Assembly: GCF_004307455.1 (NCBI RefSeq)
Contig: NZ_SEWX01000008.1
Coordinates: 1-64,000, forward strand
Source of the DNA: Aquirufa nivalisilvae
Lineage (GTDB): Bacteria > Bacteroidota > Bacteroidia > Cytophagales > Spirosomataceae
Length of the DNA: 64,000 bases
Direction of reading: 5' to 3'
Shown here: in pieces, positions 44,999 through 52,153 of the stretch
Position numbering within the stretch: the first letter of the stretch is position 1
How the letters are laid out: every line of letters starts with the position of its first letter
Notes under the pieces: model-generated
What the model saw: the letters and a program-made list of their open reading frames with translations, nothing else
Told to the model about the DNA's origin: nothing
Database searches by the model: none
Program-made: the position numbers and the translations under genes

Positions 44999-45998
44999 TT
45001 TTACCCATTTTGCTAATTCCATTCCCGGGAGAATCATTTACGTAGAAGGAAAACCTTTTCGTTGGCTAGGAGGCACCAATTATTTAGGAATTGGTGAGCA
45101 TCCCATATTTAATGAAAAACTTAAAAAGGGGATTGAATTATTTCCACAAAACTGGGGTAGTTCTAGAAAAAACAATATTCAATTCGCGGTTTGGGATGAT
45201 CTAGAGCACGTATTGTCGCAAAAATATGGACATGAAGCTGCAGCACTTTGTTCCTCTGGTTTTGCTGCTGGACAGATTGCCTTGCAATATTTGCTCAAAC
45301 AATTCCCCCAAGCCACTTATTCCCTTGCGCCCCACAGCCATCCAGCTATCACCACTTTTTTACATGTTCCTTTTGAAGGAAGTAGAGAAGCTTGGATTCA
45401 AGCAGGAATATTAGACCAAGTTAAGATTTTAGGAACAGATGGCATTAGAACGCCCATTGTTGAATTATTTAATTTTGAATGGACCCAAAAACTGCTTTCT
45501 GATCAAATTCTATTAGTGGATGAATCGCACCGGATAGGCGTTCAGGACATTCAAATAAACAGTTCGGCTACCATAATTCAAACTGCCTCCTTATCTAAAG
45601 CCTATGGAATCCCCGCAGGAATTATTTTAGGATCAAAAAAATTGATTGAAGAAATCAAAAAAGAAGCCATTTGGATTGGAAGCTCTCCTCCCAATTTGGC
45701 TTTTTGTTATGCTTGTTTACATGCCCAAGAGGCATATGATGAGCAAAGGGAAAAACTTGTAGAAAATGTGGGCATATTCCAATCTGAACTAAAGGGTACA
45801 TCCATCCAATGGGCAGAAGGTCATCCCTCTTTTTGCACGGATAATGAAAGTATCATTCAACGATTAGAAAAAAATGGATTTAAAATGAACCAGTTTTCTT
45901 ATCCTCAATGGAATGATCCTGCCATTGCTAGAGCCTCGATTCATGCTACATTAAAAAAAGCTGACCTAATCGAATTAAGTCAGCTTCTTCAGGAATAA
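44991..45998 (+). CDS. BioF/KBL-like PLP-dependent acyl-CoA aminoacyltransferase-type protein
   Basis: 335 residues. The fold-type I pattern of the alpha-oxoamine synthase branch is present: G-G-T-N-Y-L-G near 27, S-S-G-F-A-A-G near 88, D-E-S-H-R-I-G near 175 (usual D-E-A-H), and S-L-S-K-A-Y-G near 201 with the PLP lysine. It is about 50 residues shorter than BioF. It could be an 8-amino-7-oxononanoate synthase or an aminotransferase of unknown substrate. The 8-bp overlap with the epimerase suggests a linked role, but no other biotin gene is near. Confidence 0.75.
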   Translation: MANFTHFANSIPGRIIYVEGKPFRWLGGTNYLGIGEHPIFNEKLKKGIELFPQNWGSSRKNNIQFAVWDDLEHVLSQKYGHEAAALCSSGFAAGQIALQYLLKQFPQATYSLAPHSHPAITTFLHVPFEGSREAWIQAGILDQVKILGTDGIRTPIVELFNFEWTQKLLSDQILLVDESHRIGVQDIQINSSATIIQTASLSKAYGIPAGIILGSKKLIEEIKKEAIWIGSSPPNLAFCYACLHAQEAYDEQREKLVENVGIFQSELKGTSIQWAEGHPSFCTDNESIIQRLEKNGFKMNQFSYPQWNDPAIARASIHATLKKADLIELSQLLQE

Positions 45999-46012
45999 TA
46001 TGTCAGATGAAT

Positions 46013-46843
46013 TTAAGGGGCTGGATTTTTTTTCGCATAAATCAATACAGCTACGCCAAAAAGCATGGCTGGGATTGATAAGATTTGCCCCATGTTCAAG
46101 GTCATGTAATTTTCAAATTCGCTCTGATTTTCTTTCAAAAATTCATAGAGAAAACGAAGTGCAAACAAGGTAATCATAAACCAACCTGTGATTAAACCTT
46201 CCTGCGTTTTCTCCTTTTTCTTTGACCAAAACCACATAATGATAAAGAAGATTAGCAAACAAGAAAGTGCTTCATAGAGCTGAGAAGGATGCCTAGCTAA
46301 AACTTCTGCATTACCCATGGAATTAAACTCCGTATCACGGTAAAACTTAAATCCCCAAGGCAATTGAGTCGGTTTTCCAACAATTTCTGAATTCATTAAA
46401 TTACCCATACGGATAAAAAAACCGCCCAAAGCTACTGTGGGGACGACACGGTCTGTCACATATAAATAGGATTGACCTGGATATTTTTTTGTGTATAAAT
46501 AAAAAGCAGTGAAAAGCCCAATCCCAGCACCATGTGATGCTAAACCAGAATAGGGAGGAATAATCATTTGAGTGAAAAAGCGAATAGGATCGGCCTGTAA
46601 TAAGGGAAATTCATAGAAGAAATAATGCCCAACCCTTGCTCCAATCACTGTAGCCACCATGGCATAGATCAATAAATGATCTGCTTGTTCGGCTGGTCTC
46701 CCTTCTTTTTTAAAGATATAGCTTAACACTTGAAATCCAGCTAGAAAAGCTAAGGCAAAACATAGTCCGTACCAACGAACTGGAAATCCAAACAATTCAA
46801 AAATAGTTGGATCGGGATTCCAATCAATAAACGATAAAATCAT
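46013..46843 (-). CDS. lgt: Prolipoprotein diacylglyceryl transferase Lgt
   Basis: 276 residues with about seven membrane segments. The Lgt signature is visible as R-M-G-N-L-M-N-S-E-I-V-G near residue 142. R-W-Y-G-L near the N-terminus and H-P-S-Q-L-Y-E-A near 186 are also family features. It transfers diacylglycerol from phosphatidylglycerol to the cysteine of lipoproteins, such as the two encoded at 18993 and 47268. A good Bacteroidota promoter lies upstream. Confidence 0.96.
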   Translation of the reverse strand: MILSFIDWNPDPTIFELFGFPVRWYGLCFALAFLAGFQVLSYIFKKEGRPAEQADHLLIYAMVATVIGARVGHYFFYEFPLLQADPIRFFTQMIIPPYSGLASHGAGIGLFTAFYLYTKKYPGQSYLYVTDRVVPTVALGGFFIRMGNLMNSEIVGKPTQLPWGFKFYRDTEFNSMGNAEVLARHPSQLYEALSCLLIFFIIMWFWSKKKEKTQEGLITGWFMITLFALRFLYEFLKENQSEFENYMTLNMGQILSIPAMLFGVAVLIYAKKNPAP

Positions 46844-46868
46844 GGGATTGACGTTAAATATAGCAATT

Positions 46869-46902
46869 CAAATTTAAGACAAAATTTAGGATAATTGCCA
46901 AA
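46869..46902 (-). promoter_or_regulatory. Bacteroidota promoter upstream of lgt
   Basis: The minus strand carries TTTG (46902-46899) and, 22 bp further, TAAATTTG (46876-46869), matching the -33 TTTG and -7 TAnnTTTG boxes. The -7 box is about 25 bp before the ATG at 46843. Confidence 0.55.
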
Positions 46903-46919
46903 CGTCGTGGATGCGAATA

Positions 46920-47063
46920 TTATTTTTGAACCTTAGGAATCACAAAACTAACGGCCTTCTTTAGGACTTTAGCAGGAAATAAACGGTGAGGAAAACCTAA
47001 AGCAAAAGTATCTGAGGCAAAAAGCACTCCTAGTATTAATAGAACAACAACCTTCTTTTTCAT
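46920..47063 (-). CDS. Small secreted cationic peptide, 47 residues, unknown
   Basis: ATG at 47063; an upstream extension to 47117 would read through a palindrome and is rejected. Residues 2-4 are Lys, 5-15 hydrophobic, and a cleavage site ends D-T-F-A at about residue 20. The mature part of about 27 residues has five Lys and one Arg but no acidic residue, mixed with Val/Leu/Phe, so it could form an amphipathic cationic helix. No family was recognised. It is a single gene on the minus strand, preceded by a palindrome that may be an operator. A bacteriocin-like or membrane-active role is only a possibility. Confidence 0.55.
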   Translation of the reverse strand: MKKKVVVLLILGVLFASDTFALGFPHRLFPAKVLKKAVSFVIPKVQK

Positions 47064-47097
47064 ATGTTTATTGATTGATAGACAAATGTAGTAAACA

Positions 47098-47126
47098 TAT
47101 AGTACTTTGCAATACAAGGTACTATA
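47098..47126. promoter_or_regulatory. Imperfect 29-bp palindrome upstream of the small secreted peptide
   Basis: Arms TATAGTACTTTG (47098-47109) and CAAGGTACTATA (47115-47126) match at 11 of 12 pairs around five bases. It lies 35 bp upstream of the ATG at 47063. The AGTAC...GTACT half-sites look like those of small winged-helix regulators such as the PadR family (inference). No such regulator gene is adjacent. Confidence 0.5.
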
Positions 47127-47267
47127 ATTATTTATTTATTTGTGATGATTGGTAGTCAAGATGCGCCCATTGGTCGATTGGTTGCATGAGCGTACCGAAT
47201 CATCTTATATTTTTGATACGAAAACGAAATCAAACGCCGTTTAACAGTCAAAATAAAATTTATACTT

Positions 47268-48440
47268 ATGAAAAATCAATTGCTTACATTCGCCCTTGTA
47301 GCTAGCGTTGGTCTAGCAAGCTGCTCAAAAGAGGATGCATTGAATCCTACATCGGATGCCACTGGCTTTGTTAGTCAGAATTTTGTCCCAACTGCTGTTA
47401 AAACAACCGTAACAAACACTTACCCATCTGCGCAAGTAGATTATTATGTATTACAAAGTAATTCCTTGTATGGTGCCAACATTGTGTTAAGTAACACAGA
47501 ATCACAAGTGGTATTAAGCAAAACGGGGGAAATCAAAGAAGCTTTTACTCGCATTACAGAAACGGAATTACCGGCTGCAATTACAACCTATTTAAAAGGT
47601 AAGTATGCGAGTTATACTTTCATTCATGCAGGCAAAAAGACTTCGGGCACTCCAATCACTTATCGAGTCGAGATTAAAGTAGAAGACAAGGTATATTCTA
47701 TTTTGTTCGACGAAACTGGAGCTGTGATCTCTACCATTGAAGGTAAAAAAGGAGAAAAAGGAGGAAAAGGTATGGGAGCGGCTGTGAGTCAATTAGCCTT
47801 AACTGACCTACCTGCTGCTGTACAAGCTGCTATTACTGGTTATACATTCAAAAATGCCGTCATGCGATTGGACGAAAATGGGGTAGCGACATACCATGTA
47901 CATGCTGAAAAAGATGGAAAAGTTTGGGATTTAAAATTAGATGCTTCAGGAAAAATACTTTCGAGTGAAGAGGAAAGTAAGAATGATATCAATATCACCA
48001 AAACTGACATTACAACACTGCCACAAGCTATCATTGATTACTTAAACAAAAATGCGGCAGGATGGACTTTGAAAAATGCCGTTTCTGTACAAAAAGACAA
48101 TGTGGCAATACACTACCATGTAGTGGTTACCGTTGGGGGAAACACTCAAACGTATATGTTTGACAAAGATTTCAATTATATAGCTAATGCTGGCAAAGGA
48201 CCCAAAGACAATCCTAGCCCTGCCAACTTCACGATAACTGAAATTACGAAAGATAAAATCCCATCATCCGCTATTTCTTATTTAGATAAAACTTATGCGG
48301 GTTGGGCATTAACAAAAGCTGTTTCGGTTAGTAAAGACGGTGCAGCTTATGAAATTGAAGTAATCATTACGGTTGCTGATAAAAAGTATAAAGTTGAATT
48401 TGACCTCTCTGGAAATTTCAAGAGTGCTCATAAACTTTAA
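47268..48440 (+). CDS. Lipoprotein with several PepSY-like (DUF2874) repeats
   Basis: 390 residues. A lipoprotein signal ends G-L-A-S-C with Cys19. The rest is built of about four or five repeats of 70-80 residues. Each has a helix with a L-P-x-A-(I/V) start (near 88, 172, 247), an aromatic-glycine turn (Y-T-F-K-N-A, G-W-T-L-K-N-A, G-W-A-L-T-K-A) and strands ending in a D-x-x-G loop. This is the PepSY-like fold seen in Bacteroidota periplasmic proteins; binding of a peptide or inhibition of an enzyme is proposed for relatives. A Lys/Gly-rich linker lies near 160-170. A strong terminator follows. Function unknown. Confidence 0.75.
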   Translation: MKNQLLTFALVASVGLASCSKEDALNPTSDATGFVSQNFVPTAVKTTVTNTYPSAQVDYYVLQSNSLYGANIVLSNTESQVVLSKTGEIKEAFTRITETELPAAITTYLKGKYASYTFIHAGKKTSGTPITYRVEIKVEDKVYSILFDETGAVISTIEGKKGEKGGKGMGAAVSQLALTDLPAAVQAAITGYTFKNAVMRLDENGVATYHVHAEKDGKVWDLKLDASGKILSSEEESKNDINITKTDITTLPQAIIDYLNKNAAGWTLKNAVSVQKDNVAIHYHVVVTVGGNTQTYMFDKDFNYIANAGKGPKDNPSPANFTITEITKDKIPSSAISYLDKTYAGWALTKAVSVSKDGAAYEIEVIITVADKKYKVEFDLSGNFKSAHKL

Positions 48441-48458
48441 TTATTAGGTTGATTGTTT

Positions 48459-48488
48459 AAAAAGGCTTGCTCTCGCAAGCCTTTTTTT
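48459..48488 (+). terminator. Intrinsic terminator after the PepSY-like gene
   Basis: Arms AAAAAGGCTTGC and GCAAGCCTTTTTT with loop TCTC, then T7. It starts 19 bp after the stop at 48440. It lies inside a longer open frame reaching back to 48453, which argues that the next gene starts after it, at 48504. Confidence 0.93.
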
Positions 48489-48503
48489 GTTATTTCGAGT
48501 GCT

Positions 48504-49076
48504 ATGCAAGAAATTGAACCTTCCTATCAATGGGAATCTATATATAATGCCTCCCATGACCCTAAATCGCCATTTTACGGAAGATCATATTCCAATACAG
48601 AATATATTAATACGATTTATAGCTATTATATTCACCCACTTTGGGATGATATAGACTCCGAAACGCTCTACTGCAAAATACTTTTCACTGATTACTCCTT
48701 ACAATTTACAGTCATAGAATTGATGGGTGAATGGAACGATACCTTGCACAATGACATCATGTTATTTAAACGCGGTGTAATAGACCATTTATTAGCTGCA
48801 GGTATCAAATACTTCATTCTAGTGGGTGAAAATGTGTTTAATTTTCATGGTTCTTGGGAGGATGATTACTACGCTGAATGGTTTGAAGAAGTGGAAGATG
48901 GCTGGATAGCAGGACTTTGTTTCCCTGAATTCATTGAAAAGGAATGGAGTAAATATAAAATCGATTATTACATCAATTTTGGAGGTACTTTACAAATTCC
49001 TAATTGGCGAACAGCCAAACCAGAAATGCTTTTTTTATTAATTCACAAAATCCTATCAAATCGACTAGGTGCCTAA
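48504..49076 (+). CDS. Hypothetical protein, 190 residues
   Basis: ATG at 48504 chosen because the intrinsic terminator at 48459-48488 falls in the upstream extension. The protein is acidic and rich in aromatic residues (many Trp, Tyr and Phe), without signal peptide or membrane segments, so probably cytosolic. Notable stretches are W-E-D-D-Y-Y-A-E-W-F-E-E-V-E-D-G-W near 115-131 and a central I-D-H-L-L-A-A-G-I-K-Y-F-I-L-V-G. Codon use is like the neighbours. I do not recognise a family. It stands alone between the terminator and the palindrome at 49172. Confidence 0.7.
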   Translation: MQEIEPSYQWESIYNASHDPKSPFYGRSYSNTEYINTIYSYYIHPLWDDIDSETLYCKILFTDYSLQFTVIELMGEWNDTLHNDIMLFKRGVIDHLLAAGIKYFILVGENVFNFHGSWEDDYYAEWFEEVEDGWIAGLCFPEFIEKEWSKYKIDYYINFGGTLQIPNWRTAKPEMLFLLIHKILSNRLGA

Positions 49077-49171
49077 AAATCAAGTCTTTGATTAAAATAA
49101 TCAATAAGCAGGATAAAAAACTTAATTCAAATCATACCTTTGCCTTGAGATTTATTTACGTCTATTCTTTT

Positions 49172-49228
49172 AGATTTGTCAACTCTTAAAGAGTTGACAA
49201 ATCTGAGTGACAAATGAGTGACAAATCT
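49172..49228. repeat. 33-bp perfect palindrome with two extra right arms, copy 4
   Basis: AGATTTGTCAACTCTT, a central A and its perfect complement occupy 49172-49204. Right-arm-like units GAGTGACAAAT (49205-49215) and GAGTGACAAATCT (49216-49228) follow directly. This mirrors the array at 17712-17787, where left arms are repeated before the palindrome. It lies in the 224-bp gap before the NIPSNAP gene. Confidence 0.85.
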
Positions 49229-49300
49229 GAATTCTGTGCACTAGCTAAACTTTTAACAAAATTACAAACACATTACAACCATTTTACCCCAAAATTACCT

Positions 49301-50047
49301 ATGAAAAAATTATTTACTCTCCTCCTATTATTCGTCTCTATTCAGATGATTGCAAAAAAACCAGACAGCCGTTATTACGAATTACGTGTTTATTATTGCC
49401 ACCCTGGTAGATTAGACGCGTTAATCCAACGTTTCACAAACCATACAACCAAAATTTTCGAAAAACATGGTATGACTAATGTGGGATATTGGATTCCTAA
49501 CAACAATGAAAAAAATGCGCTTTACTACATTTTGTCCTACCCTAACCAAGTAGAACGTGATAGCTCTTGGAAACGTTTTGGTCGTGATCCAGAGTGGAAA
49601 GAAGTAGCCAGAAAATCAGAAGAAACAGGTAAAATCGTAGCTAAAGTAGAAAGTACTTTCATGATGGCTACTGATTTTAGTCCAAAAATTAAACCTTCAC
49701 ACAAGAGCGTCGATCGTGCTATTGAATTAAGAACTTATACAGCTACGCCCAATAATATCGATAACATCTTAGCTCGCTTTAGAAATCATACCACCAAATT
49801 GTTCAAAAAACATGGTATGACGAACATTGCCTATTTTAAGACCATTGAAAAAGATCCTAATGTACAACCACGTTTGGTTTATCTTTTAGCTCATGATAGT
49901 GAAGCTGCAGGTAAAGCTTCTTTCGATGAGTTCAGAAAAGATCCAAATTGGATTAAAGTCCGCGACGAATCTGAAAAAAATGGAAAAATTGTCGACAAAG
50001 TAGAATCTATCTACATGCATCCAACGACATTTTCAACTATCCGATAA
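49301..50047 (+). CDS. Exported NIPSNAP family protein
   Basis: 248 residues from the ATG at 49301, which opens with a classic signal peptide (K-K-L-F-T-L-L-L-L-F, cleaved near 20). The longer frame from 49214 has no signal-like start and runs over the palindrome arms. Two NIPSNAP (dimeric alpha-beta barrel) domains follow at about 24-125 and 133-240, each beginning with an E-L-R-x-Y strand and containing F-x-N-H-T-T-K and H-G-M-T-N. Function of the family is not settled. The gene stands alone ahead of the palindrome at 50057. Confidence 0.88.
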   Translation: MKKLFTLLLLFVSIQMIAKKPDSRYYELRVYYCHPGRLDALIQRFTNHTTKIFEKHGMTNVGYWIPNNNEKNALYYILSYPNQVERDSSWKRFGRDPEWKEVARKSEETGKIVAKVESTFMMATDFSPKIKPSHKSVDRAIELRTYTATPNNIDNILARFRNHTTKLFKKHGMTNIAYFKTIEKDPNVQPRLVYLLAHDSEAAGKASFDEFRKDPNWIKVRDESEKNGKIVDKVESIYMHPTTFSTIR

Positions 50048-50056
50048 AGCTTTGTA

Positions 50057-50090
50057 TCTTTGTTGTCCCGAAAATTCGGGACAACAAAGA
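50057..50090. terminator. Perfect 16-bp-stem hairpin between NIPSNAP and glycosidase-like genes
   Basis: TCTTTGTTGTCCCGAA, AA, then its exact complement. It begins 10 bp after the NIPSNAP stop and ends 6 bp before the ATG at 50097. In the plus direction it is followed by AAAATT rather than poly-T; in the minus direction it ends in TCTTTG without a T run. It could be a terminator or a structured leader of the next gene. It shares TTTGT and TGTC with the 33-bp family but its spacing is 34 bp. Confidence 0.55.
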
Positions 50091-50096
50091 AAAATT

Positions 50097-51041
50097 ATGC
50101 GTTGGAATAAACAAGGCTTACTCTTTTGTCCAGATGGTCAATCTGAATGGAATCAAAAAAAATATGCACACGTCGTTTGTGCTGATACAAACTACCCGGA
50201 TAGAATCCGTTTATATTATTCTGCCCGCGATTCCAAAGGGCGCTGCCAAGCATCCTTCATTGATTTAGATTCCAATAATTTATCAAACATCTTGTACGTT
50301 CATCCTGAACCCATTTTATCTTTAGGGGAACCCGGAACCTTTGATGATTGTGGCATTATGCCCACTTGGTTTTTACAAAATGGAGAGGAAAAGTGGCTTT
50401 ATTACATCGGTTGGACCGTCAGAAATACCATCCCTTACCATAATGCATTAGGTTTAGCCTCTTCTACAGATGGCATCCATTTTACTAAAAAATTCCAAGG
50501 TCCCATCATCAGTACCACAGCTACAGAACCCTTCTTTAATGGTTCCGCATGTTTTCTTTATGACCAAGGCAAATACAAAGTTTGGTATTTAAACTGCACA
50601 CATTGGCTTCCAGATGGCAATTTAATGGAGCCTTGTTACCATATCAAATATGCCGAGTCTACCGATGGAATCAACTGGGATAGAAAAGGACAAGTTGCTA
50701 TTGATTATCGCGATGAAATAGAAGGTGGAATTTCCAGACCAACAGTTCTAATTGAGAATGGGGTTTATAAAATGTGGTTTTCGGCCAGAGCATGTACCGA
50801 TTACCGTACCAATCGCTCTCGTTCCTACCGAATTTACTATGCAGAATCAAGCGATGGAATCCATTGGGAAAGACATGACGGATTAGCTGGTATTGATGTA
50901 AGTGACAATGAGCAAGATTGGGATTACGAAATGATTGAATATCCTTTGGTTATCCGTCATCAAGAAAAAACAATTCTATTTTATAATGGAAATCATTTCG
51001 GTCAAAGCGGCGTAGGTTATGCCATTTTAGAAGAAAAATAA
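50097..51041 (+). CDS. Predicted glycosidase/phosphorylase-like five-bladed beta-propeller protein
   Basis: 314 residues. The ATG at 50097 is chosen over a TTG at 50052 because the upstream codons run through a perfect hairpin. No signal peptide. Repeated blade motifs Y-A-E-S-(T/S)-D-G-I-(N/H)-W and K-(V/M)-W-(Y/F) with acidic residues at D-D-C-G-I-M-P, E-G-G-I-S-R-P and D-Y-E-M-I-E-Y-P resemble the GH43/GH32/GH130 propeller superfamily. Cytosolic action on a sugar or sugar chain is likely. It overlaps the glycosyltransferase gene by one base (TAATG), so both probably serve one glycan. Confidence 0.75.
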   Translation: MRWNKQGLLFCPDGQSEWNQKKYAHVVCADTNYPDRIRLYYSARDSKGRCQASFIDLDSNNLSNILYVHPEPILSLGEPGTFDDCGIMPTWFLQNGEEKWLYYIGWTVRNTIPYHNALGLASSTDGIHFTKKFQGPIISTTATEPFFNGSACFLYDQGKYKVWYLNCTHWLPDGNLMEPCYHIKYAESTDGINWDRKGQVAIDYRDEIEGGISRPTVLIENGVYKMWFSARACTDYRTNRSRSYRIYYAESSDGIHWERHDGLAGIDVSDNEQDWDYEMIEYPLVIRHQEKTILFYNGNHFGQSGVGYAILEEK

Positions 51042-52078
51042 TGGATTTTAGCTACTTGAATCATCAGCTTTATGGTAACCCTCAAACGGCCAAACAACCC
51101 AAGGTTTCCGTTTGCCTAATTACCTATAAACATGAGCAATATATCCAAACTTGTTTAGACAACATTCTGCAACAAAAGACGGATTTTGAATTTGAAATCA
51201 TTATTGGAGAAGATCATTCTCCAGACAATACCGCTTCTATTGTCAAATCCTATGCTGACCGTTTCCCTGAAAAAATCAAAGCCTACATTCGGCCAGAAAA
51301 TGTAGGGGCAAAAGTGAATTTTTTGCATTGCTTTTTTGATTGTCAAGGTGAATACATCGTCCATATTGAAGGAGATGATTATTGGACTTCACCTGATAAA
51401 CTCCAAAAACAAGTTGATTTTCTAGATAGCCACCCAGAAGCATCAGCCTGTTTTCATAATGCTCAAATCATCTATGAAGATGGCACAGGAAGAGTCCCAA
51501 CATTAATTAATCCTGTCGACCAGGCCCCTTGGGTCCATTCGATCGATTTATTAAAAGAACGAGAAGCATGGTTCATGGCAACTGCCAGTGTCATGATGCG
51601 AAAAAAGCTTGTTAAGACCTTACCTGATTGGTTTTTTCATTCTAAAAGTGGGGATATTCCGCTCTATGTTATATTATCAGAAGAAGGCCCAATTGCCTAT
51701 TTGCCTGAGACTATGTCTGTTTATCGAAAAAACGAAGGCGGCATGAGTTATACTGACAGTAATAAATCGGCTTCATTTATCTATAATCGTATTTTCATGT
51801 ATTCCAAAATCAATGAATATACACATGCCAAATACCAATATTTAATCCAACCTATCCTCTTTGAATATCATTTACTTTTAACTCGGATTACAGAGAACGA
51901 AAAATCATTTCTGAAAAGATGTTATTATCTGTGGAAAGCTTCTGCTCATGCTCCCCAAAAACTCCATCTCGAAGACTGGAAAAAACTATTTAAAGAACAT
52001 GTTTTCACGGCAGATTCCTTTTTGGCCTATTTAGCTTTCCGAAAAAAAATCAATCGTTTTTTTGGAATCCGTTCATAA
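51041..52078 (+). CDS. Family 2 glycosyltransferase
   Basis: 345 residues. The GT-A core has V-S-V-C-L-I-T-Y-K-H near 24, G-E-D-H-S-P-D-N-T near 61, and I-E-G-D-D-Y-W near 107, where the Asp pair binds the metal-sugar nucleotide. A C-terminal helical part (about 230-345) is less conserved. It transfers a sugar from a nucleotide donor, probably to a surface polysaccharide or lipid. Start overlaps the preceding propeller gene by one base. No wider polysaccharide locus surrounds the pair. Confidence 0.9.
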   Translation: MDFSYLNHQLYGNPQTAKQPKVSVCLITYKHEQYIQTCLDNILQQKTDFEFEIIIGEDHSPDNTASIVKSYADRFPEKIKAYIRPENVGAKVNFLHCFFDCQGEYIVHIEGDDYWTSPDKLQKQVDFLDSHPEASACFHNAQIIYEDGTGRVPTLINPVDQAPWVHSIDLLKEREAWFMATASVMMRKKLVKTLPDWFFHSKSGDIPLYVILSEEGPIAYLPETMSVYRKNEGGMSYTDSNKSASFIYNRIFMYSKINEYTHAKYQYLIQPILFEYHLLLTRITENEKSFLKRCYYLWKASAHAPQKLHLEDWKKLFKEHVFTADSFLAYLAFRKKINRFFGIRS

Positions 52079-52153
52079 AACAGGATAAGTCCATTAGGAT
52101 TTTACAGGGTTTTAATTGAAATTTATAGGTATTCTACGGAAAAACATATACTT

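Noticed and set aside
47161-47244. 27-codon plus-strand ORF before the PepSY-like gene
   Set aside because: Composition is protein-like but too short to support, and it lies in the expected promoter region of the lipoprotein gene. It could be a gene remnant.
48453-48503. Earlier start for the 190-residue unknown protein
   Set aside because: The codons translate an intrinsic terminator hairpin; ATG at 48504 is preferred.
50052-50096. TTG start for the propeller protein
   Set aside because: The extension reads through a perfect hairpin and uses a rare start; ATG at 50097 gives the normal family start.
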